Shown here: positions 9,011-20,254 of the stretch, one piece after another
Numbering within the stretch: position 1 is the first letter of the stretch
Layout of the letters: each line of letters starts with the position of its first letter
Origin: Tsuneonella aeria
Lineage (GTDB): Bacteria; Pseudomonadota; Alphaproteobacteria; Sphingomonadales; Sphingomonadaceae
DNA: 64,000 nt
NCBI RefSeq assembly: GCF_009827495.1
Contig: NZ_WTZA01000001.1
Location: forward strand, 682,001-746,000
Direction: 5' to 3'
The notes under the pieces: generated by a model
Databases searched by the model: none
Told to the model about the DNA's origin: nothing
What the model saw: the letters and a program-made list of their open reading frames with translations, nothing else
Program-made: the position numbers and the translations under genes

Positions 9011-9826
9011 TCATTGCTCCGCCTTCTGCTGCGCCACCGCGACATCGACGTGCAGGTGGTCGGTCGCGCTGCCCAGGGTAATGCCGGTCACGGGCGCGGC
9101 CTCACGATAGTCCCGGCCCGTCGCCAGGCGGATGTAGCGGGGATCGGGGCTGATGCCGTTCGACACGTCGAAGCCGACCCAGCCGAGACCATCGACAAAT
9201 GCTTCGGCCCAGGCGTGGGTCGCTTCCTGGTCGACCCTGTCGTCCATCAGCAGGTATCCGGAGACGTAGCGTGCCGGAATATTTTTCAGCCGAGCAGCAC
9301 CGATGAAGATGTGCGCGTGGTCCTGGCACACCCCCCAACCGGCTTCGACCGACTGTTCGGCGGTTGTGCCGACCCCGGTCGTGCCCTTGCCGTACCTCAC
9401 CTGATCGCGGATCGCCGCGGACAGGGAATGTAGATACTCCAGGCGGTTCTGGTCAGTCACGTCCAACCCCCGGATCAGGTGCCGCAGACGGGGGCCGGGT
9501 CGCGTCAGGTCGGTCTGGGTGACGAAGCTCCACAGGGGCAGGTGGCCGGCATGGCGCCCGATCACCCCGGCATGATCGCTGGTTTCCACCACCCCTTCAC
9601 AGGTTACTTCCACCTCGGTTACACCCGGTTCGACAGAGATGAGCGAGACATGGTTGTGGTGCTGGTCGTCGTAGGCGAGCTCCATCTGCCCGTTGCGATA
9701 GGTCATCGCCCATTCGACGATCGACTGGCCCTGCGTTTCCTTGGGCGTCAGGCGCAGCCGCTGCAGGGCGTGCACCACCGGCTGCTTGAATGTGTAGCGC
9801 GTGGTATGGCGGACGGCGAGGCGCAT
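9011..9826 (-). CDS. Transglutaminase-like cysteine peptidase (Anbu operon)
   Basis: Protein of 271 residues with the bacterial transglutaminase N-terminal beta domain (RHTTRYTFKQPV) and a transglutaminase core. The catalytic triad is visible: C167 in GWGVCQDHAH, H204 in THAWAEAFV and D220 in GFDVSNG. It probably hydrolyses or forms an amide bond. No signal peptide is present, so it acts in the cytoplasm. It lies 28 bases upstream of the Anbu gene and 12 bases after the alpha-E gene. Its constant association with ATP-grasp and alpha-E genes suggests it processes the product of the ATP-grasp ligase. Confidence 0.93.
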   Translation of the reverse strand: MRLAVRHTTRYTFKQPVVHALQRLRLTPKETQGQSIVEWAMTYRNGQMELAYDDQHHNHVSLISVEPGVTEVEVTCEGVVETSDHAGVIGRHAGHLPLWSFVTQTDLTRPGPRLRHLIRGLDVTDQNRLEYLHSLSAAIRDQVRYGKGTTGVGTTAEQSVEAGWGVCQDHAHIFIGAARLKNIPARYVSGYLLMDDRVDQEATHAWAEAFVDGLGWVGFDVSNGISPDPRYIRLATGRDYREAAPVTGITLGSATDHLHVDVAVAQQKAEQ

Positions 9827-9838
9827 GTCGGTCCCTCT

Positions 9839-10783
9839 TCAGCCCATGAACCGGTAATCTTGCACGATGGCGTTAGCGATGGCCTGGTTCCGCCCCAGGA
9901 ACCCCTGGATGTACTGGTGGAGCCCGTCTTCGAACACTTTCTCGATCGAGAGATCGACCAGGCTGTCGCATGACGCGCGGATCAGTGCGCCGCTGGGCAG
10001 TTCCGCGTCGTGAATGCGCTCCAACGCCGCGAGGTTTGCGCCCAGCTGGTGATGACTGTGCGACAAGCTGCGGGGGAAGCGCTGGTCCATCACGAGAAAT
10101 TCCACGATTCCGCGCGGGTCCGTTTGCCCGGCGTTGAGCCAGCGATAGGCGCGGTCCCCGGCGACGGACCGCAGCACCTGATCCCACTGCCCGGAATCGA
10201 GGCTGGATCCCACGTAACTGAGCGACGGGAGCAGCAGGTAATACTTCATGTCGAGGATGCGGGCGGTATTGTCCGCCCGCTCGACGAATGTCCCGGCGCG
10301 CGCAAAGTTGTAGCCGGCATCCCGTAGCATCGAATTGACCATCGCGCCGTGAGCCAAAGTCCCCGCGCGCCGGATCATGCCGACGACCTCGCCCACGCTG
10401 CCCTGGCCAATGGGGCGCGACAGCTTGTCATCCAGCGCCATCCAGCTTTCGTTGACGACGGCCCACAGTTCTCCGCTGATGGCATTGCGTACACCGCGTG
10501 CATTCGTGCGGACCTGCCGCATCATCGCCAGCACGCTGCCGGGATTGTCCCTGTCGCGCAGGATGTGATTCCAGACCTGGATGCCGGTGTAGGTACCGTG
10601 CTTGGCCCTGTATGCCGCGCCCTGGCCGGCGGCATGGATGACCGATCGCCATTCCTCCTCGGCTGTCACCAGATCGCGGGTCAGCGCCATGCGCATCCCG
10701 GCGTCGAGCAGGCGCGCGGTGTTCTCCGCCCGTTCGAGGTAACGGAACATCCAGAACAACCCGTTGGCGGTGCGGGCCAGCAT
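9839..10783 (-). CDS. Alpha-E domain-containing protein (Anbu operon)
   Basis: All-helical protein of 314 residues of the alpha-E family, beginning MLARTANGLFWMFRYLERAENTAR, the family signature. A second conserved stretch, FVERADNTARILDMKYY, repeats the ERA.NTAR motif, suggesting internal duplication. No enzymatic activity is established for the family. It is found beside circularly permuted ATP-grasp and transglutaminase-like genes. Its start codon lies one base after the ATP-grasp stop, so the two are likely translated together and may form a complex. Confidence 0.93.
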   Translation of the reverse strand: MLARTANGLFWMFRYLERAENTARLLDAGMRMALTRDLVTAEEEWRSVIHAAGQGAAYRAKHGTYTGIQVWNHILRDRDNPGSVLAMMRQVRTNARGVRNAISGELWAVVNESWMALDDKLSRPIGQGSVGEVVGMIRRAGTLAHGAMVNSMLRDAGYNFARAGTFVERADNTARILDMKYYLLLPSLSYVGSSLDSGQWDQVLRSVAGDRAYRWLNAGQTDPRGIVEFLVMDQRFPRSLSHSHHQLGANLAALERIHDAELPSGALIRASCDSLVDLSIEKVFEDGLHQYIQGFLGRNQAIANAIVQDYRFMG

Positions 10784-10784
10784 G

Positions 10785-12212
10785 TCAGTCCTTCAGCACC
10801 CAGGTATCCTTGGTGCCGCCTCCTTGCGATGAATTGACCACCAGACTGCCCTTCTTCAGCGCCACCCGGGTGAGGCCGCCGGGCGTGATGTCGATCCGGT
10901 CGGGCGAAACGAGGACATAAGGGCGCAAGTCGACGTGCCGGGGTGCCAGGCCCTTGCGCGCGAACACCGGGCACGTGCTCAGCGCCAGTGTCGGCTGCGC
11001 GATGTAATTCTCCGGCCGGGCAGCAAGCTTGCGGCGGAATTCCGCCAACTCGCGGCGGCTGGCGGCAGGGCCCACCAGCATGCCGTATCCGCCCGAACCG
11101 TGCACTTCCTTCACGACCAGCTCGGCCAGGTTGTCGAGCACGTATTTCAGGCTGTCCGGATCGACACAGCGGAAGGTTTCCACATTGGGCAGGAGCGGCT
11201 TTTCCCCGGTGTAGAACTCGACGATTTCCGGCATGAAGGAATAGACCGCCTTGTCATCCGCGATGCCGGTGCCGGGCGCGTTGGCGATCGTGATGCCGCC
11301 TGCGCGGTACACATCCATGATCCCCGGCACCCCCAGAACGCTTTCGGGATTGAAGGTCAGCGGATCGAGGTATTCGTCGTCAACCCGGCGATAGAGCACG
11401 TCAATCGGCTGATATCCCCCCGTCGTCCGCATTGCGATCCGCCCGTCGACCAGACGCAGGTCGATGCCCTCGACCAGTTCCGCACCCATCTGGTCGGCGA
11501 GGAAAGCATGCTCGTAATATGCGCTGTTGTAGATGCCGGGCGTCAGGACGGCGACGACGGGCTTGCCGCTTGTCATGGCGGGCGCGCAGGCGGCCAGGCT
11601 TCGCGCCAGCCGCATGGGATAATCGCTCACCGCTTCCACCTGCACCCGGGTGAATAATTCCGGGAACATGGCCATCATCGTTTCGCGATTTTCGAGCATG
11701 TAGGACACGCCGCTTGGCGTGCGCGCGTTATCCTCCAGCACGAAAAAGTCGTTCGGGCCCGTCCGCACCAGGTCGATGCCCACGACATGGGTGTAAACCC
11801 CCCCGGGCGGCGTGAATCCCACCATGTCGGGAAGCCAGGCGGCATTATCGCGGAACAGCCGCTCCGGCACGCGGCCGCTCCGGATGATTTCCTGCCGGTG
11901 ATAAAGGTCGTGGATGAACGCGTTGAGCGCACGCACGCGCTGTTCGATACCCTTGCTCAGCCTGCGCCACTCGGCCGCCGACACGATCCGCGGGATCATG
12001 TCGAACGGGATAAGGCGTTCCTCCGCCGCATCCTCGCCATACACGTTGAAGGTTATGCCGGTGCGGCGGAAAACGCCCTCGGCCTCGGCATTCTTGCGCC
12101 GCAGCCAATTCGGGTCCTGCTCGTCGTACCATGTGCTGTAGCCGGCGTAAGCCGGCCTCACGGCGCCGGCCGGATCGCGCATTTCGTCAAACGGATCGGT
12201 CGCGCCGTTCAT
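10785..12212 (-). CDS. Circularly permuted type 2 ATP-grasp protein (Anbu operon)
   Basis: Predicted ATP-dependent carboxylate-amine ligase of 475 residues with a circularly permuted ATP-grasp fold. Visible family features include DPNWLRRKNAEAEGVFRRTGITF near the N-terminus, the LEDNARTPSGVSYMLENR stretch, PGTGIADDKA and the glycine-rich KEVHGSGGYGMLVGP loop. ATG 12212 is preferred over the upstream in-frame ATG at 12242 because a G-rich Shine-Dalgarno (GGGGG) precedes it. It is first of the four-gene Anbu set. The inferred role is to form an amide (peptide) linkage whose product the transglutaminase-like and Anbu hydrolases handle. Confidence 0.92.
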   Translation of the reverse strand: MNGATDPFDEMRDPAGAVRPAYAGYSTWYDEQDPNWLRRKNAEAEGVFRRTGITFNVYGEDAAEERLIPFDMIPRIVSAAEWRRLSKGIEQRVRALNAFIHDLYHRQEIIRSGRVPERLFRDNAAWLPDMVGFTPPGGVYTHVVGIDLVRTGPNDFFVLEDNARTPSGVSYMLENRETMMAMFPELFTRVQVEAVSDYPMRLARSLAACAPAMTSGKPVVAVLTPGIYNSAYYEHAFLADQMGAELVEGIDLRLVDGRIAMRTTGGYQPIDVLYRRVDDEYLDPLTFNPESVLGVPGIMDVYRAGGITIANAPGTGIADDKAVYSFMPEIVEFYTGEKPLLPNVETFRCVDPDSLKYVLDNLAELVVKEVHGSGGYGMLVGPAASRRELAEFRRKLAARPENYIAQPTLALSTCPVFARKGLAPRHVDLRPYVLVSPDRIDITPGGLTRVALKKGSLVVNSSQGGGTKDTWVLKD

Positions 12213-12288
12213 CGGCCCCCTGCTGGCAAGACTTGTGCGCACCGTAATCCGGCGCCCCGCAAATGCACTGCAAAATTACCGCGAAAGA

Positions 12289-13044
12289 TCAAGAAAGCTC
12301 GCGCAGGACGGCAGCGATCACCTGTGGATCGTAGGCGAACCCCATGTGTGTGCACCGAAGGGCCACGGCCCGGTCGCGTTCGCCGGCCTTGCCGCAGGCC
12401 GCGCGCGGGTGGACGATCCCGTCTCGCGGGCTCCACATAGCCACCGTCTCGACCGGCGGCTTGGCGGCGAGGTCCACGTCAACCGGCGGGCTTTCGACCG
12501 GGTGCCCGGCGATGAACTGGTAAGCGCGCCACACATTGTTCGCGCGCGGTGAGTGGGAGAACGGCGAACCCATGGTGACGACTTTCGCCACCGCTTCCGG
12601 GCGGCGCTTGGCGATCTCGCGTGCGAATAGTCCGCCCAGGCTCCATCCCACCAGGGTCACCGGCTCCCCATACCGGTCCGCCAGGTAGGCCAGGCGCGCT
12701 TCGGCCCGGTCGAACCGGTCTGCATCGGCGCCCCAGTTGAAGCCCATGCCCCAGTTCGACACGCGGTGGCCCGCCGCGCGAAGTCCGCGCGCGAGATGCC
12801 GCATCCGCACGGGGTGCGTGGCGAACCCGGGAAGCAGCATGACGGTGCGGCTGGTGGCGGCCGCTGCGCGAGGTTCACGCTTGCGGAGCGGGCGCCGTAA
12901 CGGTTCGACGAGATAATCGAGCTCGCCAAGCATCAGGCGCAGGCGCGGACCCGTGACACCCTCTGGCGCAGGCTGGCTGGCGAGCGCGACGCGGTCGCGC
13001 AGGCCGGCAGGAATGTGCCGAGCGATGGTATTGGCATATGTCAT
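12289..13044 (-). CDS. Alpha/beta hydrolase (esterase/lipase-like)
   Basis: Cytoplasmic alpha/beta-hydrolase of 251 residues. The oxyanion-side motif is LLPGFATHP, the nucleophile elbow is GWSLGG (S135), and the acid and base are probably SPRDGIVHP and CTHMGF near the C-terminus. The substrate is unknown; no signal peptide is present. It is 76 bases upstream of the ATP-grasp gene and on the same strand, so it could share transcription with the Anbu operon, but it is not a standard member. It is divergent from uvrB. Confidence 0.88.
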   Translation of the reverse strand: MTYANTIARHIPAGLRDRVALASQPAPEGVTGPRLRLMLGELDYLVEPLRRPLRKREPRAAAATSRTVMLLPGFATHPVRMRHLARGLRAAGHRVSNWGMGFNWGADADRFDRAEARLAYLADRYGEPVTLVGWSLGGLFAREIAKRRPEAVAKVVTMGSPFSHSPRANNVWRAYQFIAGHPVESPPVDVDLAAKPPVETVAMWSPRDGIVHPRAACGKAGERDRAVALRCTHMGFAYDPQVIAAVLRELS

Positions 13045-13094
13045 GTTCTCGTAACGCGCTGCCCGCCTCCTTCGTTTCCAGTCCGAAGCCGTGC

Positions 13095-13100
13095 TATACT
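13095..13100 (+). promoter_or_regulatory. Candidate -10 element for uvrB
   Basis: TATACT lies 44 bases upstream of the uvrB ATG, in the divergent gap with the hydrolase gene. The matching -35 region (TTCGTT about 18 bases further up) is weak. No GTTC-N7-GTTC or GAAC-N7-GAAC site, the LexA box of alphaproteobacteria, was seen. Confidence 0.3.
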
Positions 13101-13143
13101 TCGGCAGTTGCCCGCCGCCAAGCGGACCCCCATATCACGGTGC

Positions 13144-15339
<2,196 letters not shown>

Positions 15340-15427
15340 TCCTTGCGCCGCGTCACGGGTTTTAGACAGCTTCGAAGGCCCTTGCTCCTAACGGTGCGTT
15401 TACCAGCCACGGTGTCGCTGCCATAGC

Positions 15428-16033
15428 GTGCGCGTGCTGCCCCGCCCGTCCCCCGCGATCCTCCCTGCCGCGATTCTGCCCGTCGCGATGCTGGTCGTCG
15501 CCGTTGCCGCATGCCGTCCACCGGCGAGCGACGGGTACGTGCAGCGCATCGACATGGCCCAGCAGGCCCGGGGGCCGCGCGTCGAAATGACGTCCCCTGC
15601 GACGGACGATGCCGTCTGGGCTGACAGCCGCGAACCGGGGCGCATCGTCTTCGGGCAGCCCGGTCACCGGCCGTTGCTTTCCATCGCCTGCACGGGCAGC
15701 GGCGAAAATGTCTTCGTGGAAGTGACCCGCTACGCGCAGACCGATCCCCGCGCGCAAGGCATGATGGCGCTGGTCGGCAACGGTCACGTGGTGCGCCTGA
15801 AGATCGACGCCGCCGACAGCGGGCGCGGCTGGTTGTGGCGCGGCCGCTATCAGGCAATCGATCCGCGCCTCGACGCGCTGACCGGGGCGCGCAGGCTGGA
15901 ACTGACCATTCCCGGCGCCGGCACTCTGGTGCTCCAGGGCAGTCCGCGCCCTGGCGCGTTGATCGAAGCCTGCCGCCGCATCGCGACGCCGGTCAGGAAC
16001 CGGGGGGCTCAGGAACATCCGCCGCCAATGTGA
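15428..16033 (+). CDS. Hypothetical lipoprotein
   Basis: Unrecognised protein of 201 residues. A GTG start at 15428 gives a hydrophobic N-terminal segment and a lipobox-like VAVAAC, so it is probably a lipoprotein. The mature part has a conserved-looking SIACTGSGENVFVEVTRY stretch and ends with an EACRR segment; two mature-region cysteines could pair. No catalytic motif is seen. Its last 41 bases overlap the convergent DsbD-family gene in antisense. The coding frame is supported by the signal sequence and length, but function is unknown. Confidence 0.7.
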   Translation: MRVLPRPSPAILPAAILPVAMLVVAVAACRPPASDGYVQRIDMAQQARGPRVEMTSPATDDAVWADSREPGRIVFGQPGHRPLLSIACTGSGENVFVEVTRYAQTDPRAQGMMALVGNGHVVRLKIDAADSGRGWLWRGRYQAIDPRLDALTGARRLELTIPGAGTLVLQGSPRPGALIEACRRIATPVRNRGAQEHPPPM

Positions 16034-18053
16034 CCAGGCTGTCCGGCGAAAGAACCTGCGGGAGGACCTCCGCCTCGGCACCGGGCGCGTACCACAGGTA
16101 AAGCGGAATCCCCGCAACGCCGCGATCCGCCAGGAAGCGAGTGATCGCCGGATCGCGACGCGTCCAGTCACCCACCAGCGCGACGACGCCCGCCCGCTCG
16201 AATGCCGCCCGCGTCGGCTCCCGCTCGATCGCCACCTGCTCGTTGACCTTGCATGTCAGGCACCAGTCCGCGGTGAACCACACGAAGACCGGCCTGCCGG
16301 ACGCGCGTGCCTGGGCGAGGCGATCCTCGGTGAACGGTTGCGCGCTCAGCATGCCGGTATCGGCCTGCCGCGAAGGCTGTTCGAAGAGGCGGGGCAGGAA
16401 CTGCGCGGAACACACCGCGAGAATGCTCGCGCCCAGGACCAGGATGTAGGCATGGCGGCGGTCGCGCGCGCGTTCCCGCATGGCCCACACGATCACTCCC
16501 ACGGCAAGGGCGGCAAGGAGCAGGGCGCCGAGCGCGAACCACGGACCCCCGAGCCGCCAGCACAGCCAGACCAGCGCCAGCGTGGTGAGGCCCATCGGGA
16601 TCGCCATGATGCGCCGGAACCGCTCCATCCACGGTCCGGGGCGCGGCAGCATCCTCCTGAGGCGCGGAACGAAGCCGAGCGCCAGGAACGGGAGCGCCAG
16701 GCCAAGGCCCAGGGCCGTGAACAGGAGGAGCGCCTCAACCGGCGGCAGCAGGAGCGCGGCGCCCATCGCGGCGGCCATGAACGGCCCCGTGCACGGCGTC
16801 GCGACGAAAGCGGCCAGCAGCCCGGTGGCGAATGCCCCGGCCGGCTCGCCCCCCCGGTCGATCGACAGGGACGGCAGATGAAACAGGCCAGCGAAGTTGG
16901 CGGTAATCGCGCCCGCCAGCACCAGCAGCGCCACGACAACCGCCGGCTCCTGCAACTGGAACGCCCAGCCCACCGCCTCTCCCCCGGCGCGGAGAGCCAG
17001 CATGACCGCACCCAGTGCGATCGTCGCCAGCATGACGCCGCCAGTATAGGCCAGCCCTTCGATGCGCGCCTTTCCATCGCTTTCCCCGGCGCGCGCCAGG
17101 CTCAGCGCCTTCAGACTCAGTATCGGAAACACGCAGGGCATGATGTTGAGCAGCAGACCGCCGGCAAGGGCGCCGATCGCAAGCAGCCACAGCGGGCCCG
17201 TTTCAGAGGCCGCGCTCACAATCGGCGTGCCGTCGGCCGGAACCGCGCCAGGCTCCCCACGGAAGCGGATGCCGTCGCCATCATCAAGCGCCAGTATGCC
17301 CTCGATGGAATCGGGGGACGCGACAGTGGCCGCCAGTGGAATGCGCGCAATCAGCAGGTCGCCCTTCCGCGCGAATGCCTGGGGCGCAGCGTAATCGACG
17401 AGGTCGCGGGGGCCGATGAAAACGTGCGGCCCCGTGACAGGCATCGTGCGGGGAAGAGGGACGGCAAGGCGAAGGTATCCGCCCTCGATGGCGTAACGGG
17501 CCGGCTGGTCCAGCAGCGCAGGAATTGCCGCGCGCCACTGGTCGAACGCGGCGCGTTCCGGTGACGCCTGCGACAGGTCGAGCGCAAGCCGCGCCTGTTC
17601 GGGCACGCAGATCGTATCGGTGCAGGCCAGCCAGCGCGCGTCGAGCGCGATGCGGTTCGCCGCCTCCGCACTCCCTGCAGGCGCGACCAGGTCCACCAGC
17701 ACGGAGTACGGCCCTTCGTAAATATGGTTCATCAGCCCGCCGATCACGAGCTTCTGCGGTACGGGGTATTGCGGTTCCCCTGCACGCCACCCCGCGGGAA
17801 GCTCCCAGTCGAGTTCCATTCCGTAGCCAGCGTCGCCAGGATTGGACCAGTATCCGTGCCAGCCTGGCTCGGGGTCGAAGGCGATGGCGATCGTCAGCGT
17901 CTCTCCCGGTTCGGCCGGCCCTTCGGCCACAAGGCGCGCGGCGATGTGATTTTGCCGCGGTTCGACGCCGACCTGGGCCAGCGCCAGGCCCGGCAGCAGA
18001 ACGAGGAACAGCGCGCAGATCGCCGTCAGCAGGGGCAATGTCCTTGCGTGCAT
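15993..18053 (-). CDS. dsbD: DsbD-family thiol:disulfide interchange protein
   Basis: Inner-membrane protein of 686 residues that moves reducing power from cytoplasmic thioredoxin to periplasmic partners. Domains in order: signal peptide (PGLALAQ); a DsbD-alpha-like periplasmic domain with a cysteine pair in ACTDTICVPEQA; a central membrane domain with one cysteine in NIMPCVFPILSLK and one in ATPCTGPFM; and a C-terminal thioredoxin domain with WCLTCK. All three redox pairs are therefore present. The open frame runs 167 codons further upstream in antisense to the monooxygenase gene, but MHARTLPLL at 18053 gives the signal peptide. It is divergent from that gene with 28 bases between starts. 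Confidence 0.92.
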   Translation of the reverse strand: MHARTLPLLTAICALFLVLLPGLALAQVGVEPRQNHIAARLVAEGPAEPGETLTIAIAFDPEPGWHGYWSNPGDAGYGMELDWELPAGWRAGEPQYPVPQKLVIGGLMNHIYEGPYSVLVDLVAPAGSAEAANRIALDARWLACTDTICVPEQARLALDLSQASPERAAFDQWRAAIPALLDQPARYAIEGGYLRLAVPLPRTMPVTGPHVFIGPRDLVDYAAPQAFARKGDLLIARIPLAATVASPDSIEGILALDDGDGIRFRGEPGAVPADGTPIVSAASETGPLWLLAIGALAGGLLLNIMPCVFPILSLKALSLARAGESDGKARIEGLAYTGGVMLATIALGAVMLALRAGGEAVGWAFQLQEPAVVVALLVLAGAITANFAGLFHLPSLSIDRGGEPAGAFATGLLAAFVATPCTGPFMAAAMGAALLLPPVEALLLFTALGLGLALPFLALGFVPRLRRMLPRPGPWMERFRRIMAIPMGLTTLALVWLCWRLGGPWFALGALLLAALAVGVIVWAMRERARDRRHAYILVLGASILAVCSAQFLPRLFEQPSRQADTGMLSAQPFTEDRLAQARASGRPVFVWFTADWCLTCKVNEQVAIEREPTRAAFERAGVVALVGDWTRRDPAITRFLADRGVAGIPLYLWYAPGAEAEVLPQVLSPDSLVTLAADVPEPPGS

Positions 18054-18081
18054 CGTGCGTGGCGCTCTAGGGCTCACAGGC

Positions 18082-19296
18082 ATGAACGACAAGCGCGACC
18101 TCGTGATCCTCGGCGGCGGACTGGTCGGCATGACGCTGGCCCTTGCCGCGGCGAGGAAAGGCATCACCAGCCATGTGGTCGATCGTGCCGACCCGGCAGA
18201 ATTGACCGCCGAAGGGTTCGACGGCCGGGCCAGCGCCATCTCCACCGCAAGCTGGAACCTATTCACCAACATCGGGCTCGCGCCGTTGCTGGAACCCTTC
18301 GCCTGCCCGATCGCGCGCATTGCGGTGAGCGACCAGCTCAAGCCCGGCCGGATCGATTTCGTGGCGGAGCCGCACGAAGGTTCGCTCGGCCGAATGTTCG
18401 AGAACCGCCGCCTGCGCCTGGCGCTGTTCGAGGCTGCGGAAAAAGTGCCGGCGATCGCCTTCCATCCCCGCGCCGAAGTGACCGGGCGCGTGCGGGGCGA
18501 GCACGGCGTGTCGGCCACGCTGGCGGACGGCACCGTCCTGCAAGGGAGCCTCATGGTCGCCGCGGAGGGACGCCGGTCCCCGACGCGCGAAGAAGCGGGC
18601 CTTCCCCTCGCCCAGTGGAATTACAGCCACCGGGCGATCGTAAGCTGGCTTACCCATTCGCTGCCGCACGACGGCACCGCGTGGGAGATATTCTATCCCG
18701 CCGGTCCGTTCGCATTGCTGCCGATGCAGGACGATGCGGAGGGAAATCACCGAAGCGCGCTGGTCTGGACTGTCGCCGAACGCGATGCCGCCGGATATCT
18801 CAAGCTGTCGGATCGTGCATTCCTGGCCGAGGCCGTGAAACGGATGGGGGACATCCTGGGTGATATCGTCGCGGTCGGTCCCCGTTCGTCCTACCCGCTG
18901 AGCTTCCAGCACACGGCGCGCACCGTGGCCCGGCGCCTGGCCCTGGTGGGCGACGCCGCACACGGTATCCACCCGATCGCGGGACAGGGTCTCAACCTCG
19001 GACTACGCGACGTGGGCGCACTGGTGGAGGTTGTCGCCGAAGGGATGCGCCTGGGCCTCGACCCCGGCGATGCGCAAGTGCTGGCGCGATACGAGAAATG
19101 GCGCGCGCTCGACGGGTTCTCAGTCGCGCTGGCGACCGATGGCCTCACCTGGCTGTTCGGCGTTCCCGGCAAGGCAGCGAGCGCCGTGCGACGCCTGGGC
19201 ATGGCCGGCGTCCAGCGGATGGCACCGCTGAAGAGCTGGTTCATGGACGAAGCGCGCGGCGTGTCCGGCGCCTTGCCCGAGCTGCTGAAGGACTGA
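18082..19296 (+). CDS. UbiH/UbiF/COQ6-family FAD-dependent monooxygenase
   Basis: Flavoprotein hydroxylase of 404 residues, most likely acting in ubiquinone ring hydroxylation. The N-terminal dinucleotide fold is LVILGGGLVGMTLAL, and the C-terminal FAD motif LVGDAAHGIHPIAGQGLNLGLRDV is diagnostic of the UbiH group. ATG 18082 is used, with the Rossmann fold starting six residues later. It is not possible to say which ring position it hydroxylates; it could correspond to UbiH, UbiF or a broad-specificity alphaproteobacterial UbiL/UbiM. It ends 8 bases from the convergent mitofilin-like gene. Confidence 0.9.
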   Translation: MNDKRDLVILGGGLVGMTLALAAARKGITSHVVDRADPAELTAEGFDGRASAISTASWNLFTNIGLAPLLEPFACPIARIAVSDQLKPGRIDFVAEPHEGSLGRMFENRRLRLALFEAAEKVPAIAFHPRAEVTGRVRGEHGVSATLADGTVLQGSLMVAAEGRRSPTREEAGLPLAQWNYSHRAIVSWLTHSLPHDGTAWEIFYPAGPFALLPMQDDAEGNHRSALVWTVAERDAAGYLKLSDRAFLAEAVKRMGDILGDIVAVGPRSSYPLSFQHTARTVARRLALVGDAAHGIHPIAGQGLNLGLRDVGALVEVVAEGMRLGLDPGDAQVLARYEKWRALDGFSVALATDGLTWLFGVPGKAASAVRRLGMAGVQRMAPLKSWFMDEARGVSGALPELLKD

Positions 19297-19304
19297 CGCG
19301 CCCG

Positions 19305-20204
19305 TCAGGGAACGGTGGGCTCCGGGCTGGCCGCCGTAGCGGGGCTGAGCTGCTCCACCGCCTGGCCCGCACCGTTGCGCAGCCGGCGCGGTTCCTGCAC
19401 CGCAGCGGTCTCGATCAGGTCGAGCGCCTCGCGCGCCCGGTCGTAACGACGCGCATCGGCGATCCAGTTGGTGGCGCTTGCCGAACCAGGCAATTTTTCC
19501 ACTTCCGCGATCGCGCGACTGATGCGCCCGCTTTCGAGGAACATGCGCGCGCGTTCGAAGCGCTTGCCGGCCTGAGGCGACGGCGCGCTTTCACGCCGGA
19601 TGACGAACAGGCTGGAGATTTCGTTCTGAAGCCGTGTGAAGAGCGGTTGCGTCGACACGTTCCGCAGGTTCGGCTCGAGCCCGTCCAGCCGCGCGAGCAG
19701 CACATCCAGCGTCACGGGGTTTTCCGAGAATGCGATGACCGTCCGCACGGAATTGGGCTGCGCATCCCCGAAGCGAAGGCGAAGCTGGTCGGCAAGATAG
19801 CCCAGCGGCTCGCCACGATCGAGGGCGCGGCGGGTCGCGAACGCGATCAGAAGCCCTTCGGCCCGGGCCGCGTTGCCCGCGGCGGCCTGCGCCTGGAGAT
19901 CGAGGCGGGCGATCCGCTGCTCTGCCGCCGCGAGCCGCTGGTCGATGCCGCCTTGCACTTCTTCGACCCGCTCCACCGCGGCGCTCGCGGTTTCGCTGAC
20001 GCTGGGCGTTGGCGAAGGCGCGGGCACAACGGCGGCCGTGGTGGCCGTGTCGGCCGGCTCGATCGGCACTGCGCGGGGCGCGAACACGCCTTTCCATGCG
20101 AGGTATCCGGTCACCGCCGCGCCCAGCAGAAACGCCGCAAGCACGGCAAACAGCAGCGGCTTGATCGACGGACCTGCGCGGCCCGTGGAGGTGTAATCGT
20201 CCAT
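19305..20204 (-). CDS. Mic60/mitofilin-like inner-membrane protein
   Basis: Protein of 299 residues with a short cytoplasmic N-terminus, one membrane helix (about 16-38, LLFAVLAAFLLGAAVTGYLAW), a Pro/Ala/Thr linker, a predicted coiled coil (about 78-115, rich in Glu/Gln/Arg/Leu) and a helical C-terminal domain containing an FERARMFLESGRISRAIAEVEKL stretch. This layout and its place right after hemC-hemD match alphaproteobacterial Mic60 homologues, which shape the inner membrane and contact the outer membrane. Identity of sequence is low in this family, so context carries much of the call. It is the third gene of the hem operon, 50 bases after hemD. Confidence 0.75.
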   Translation of the reverse strand: MDDYTSTGRAGPSIKPLLFAVLAAFLLGAAVTGYLAWKGVFAPRAVPIEPADTATTAAVVPAPSPTPSVSETASAAVERVEEVQGGIDQRLAAAEQRIARLDLQAQAAAGNAARAEGLLIAFATRRALDRGEPLGYLADQLRLRFGDAQPNSVRTVIAFSENPVTLDVLLARLDGLEPNLRNVSTQPLFTRLQNEISSLFVIRRESAPSPQAGKRFERARMFLESGRISRAIAEVEKLPGSASATNWIADARRYDRAREALDLIETAAVQEPRRLRNGAGQAVEQLSPATAASPEPTVP

Positions 20205-20254
20205 TCAGTCCCGTTCTTCGACCCACGGCCCGTGCGGCCAGCAACCCCGCCGCC

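Noticed and set aside
13015..13143. LexA-type box before uvrB
   Set aside because: GTTC at 13045 is followed at the right distance by GCGC, not GTTC, so the alphaproteobacterial LexA pattern is not met.
18054..18554. Upstream extension of the DsbD-family frame
   Set aside because: Overlaps the divergent monooxygenase in antisense and would bury the signal peptide.
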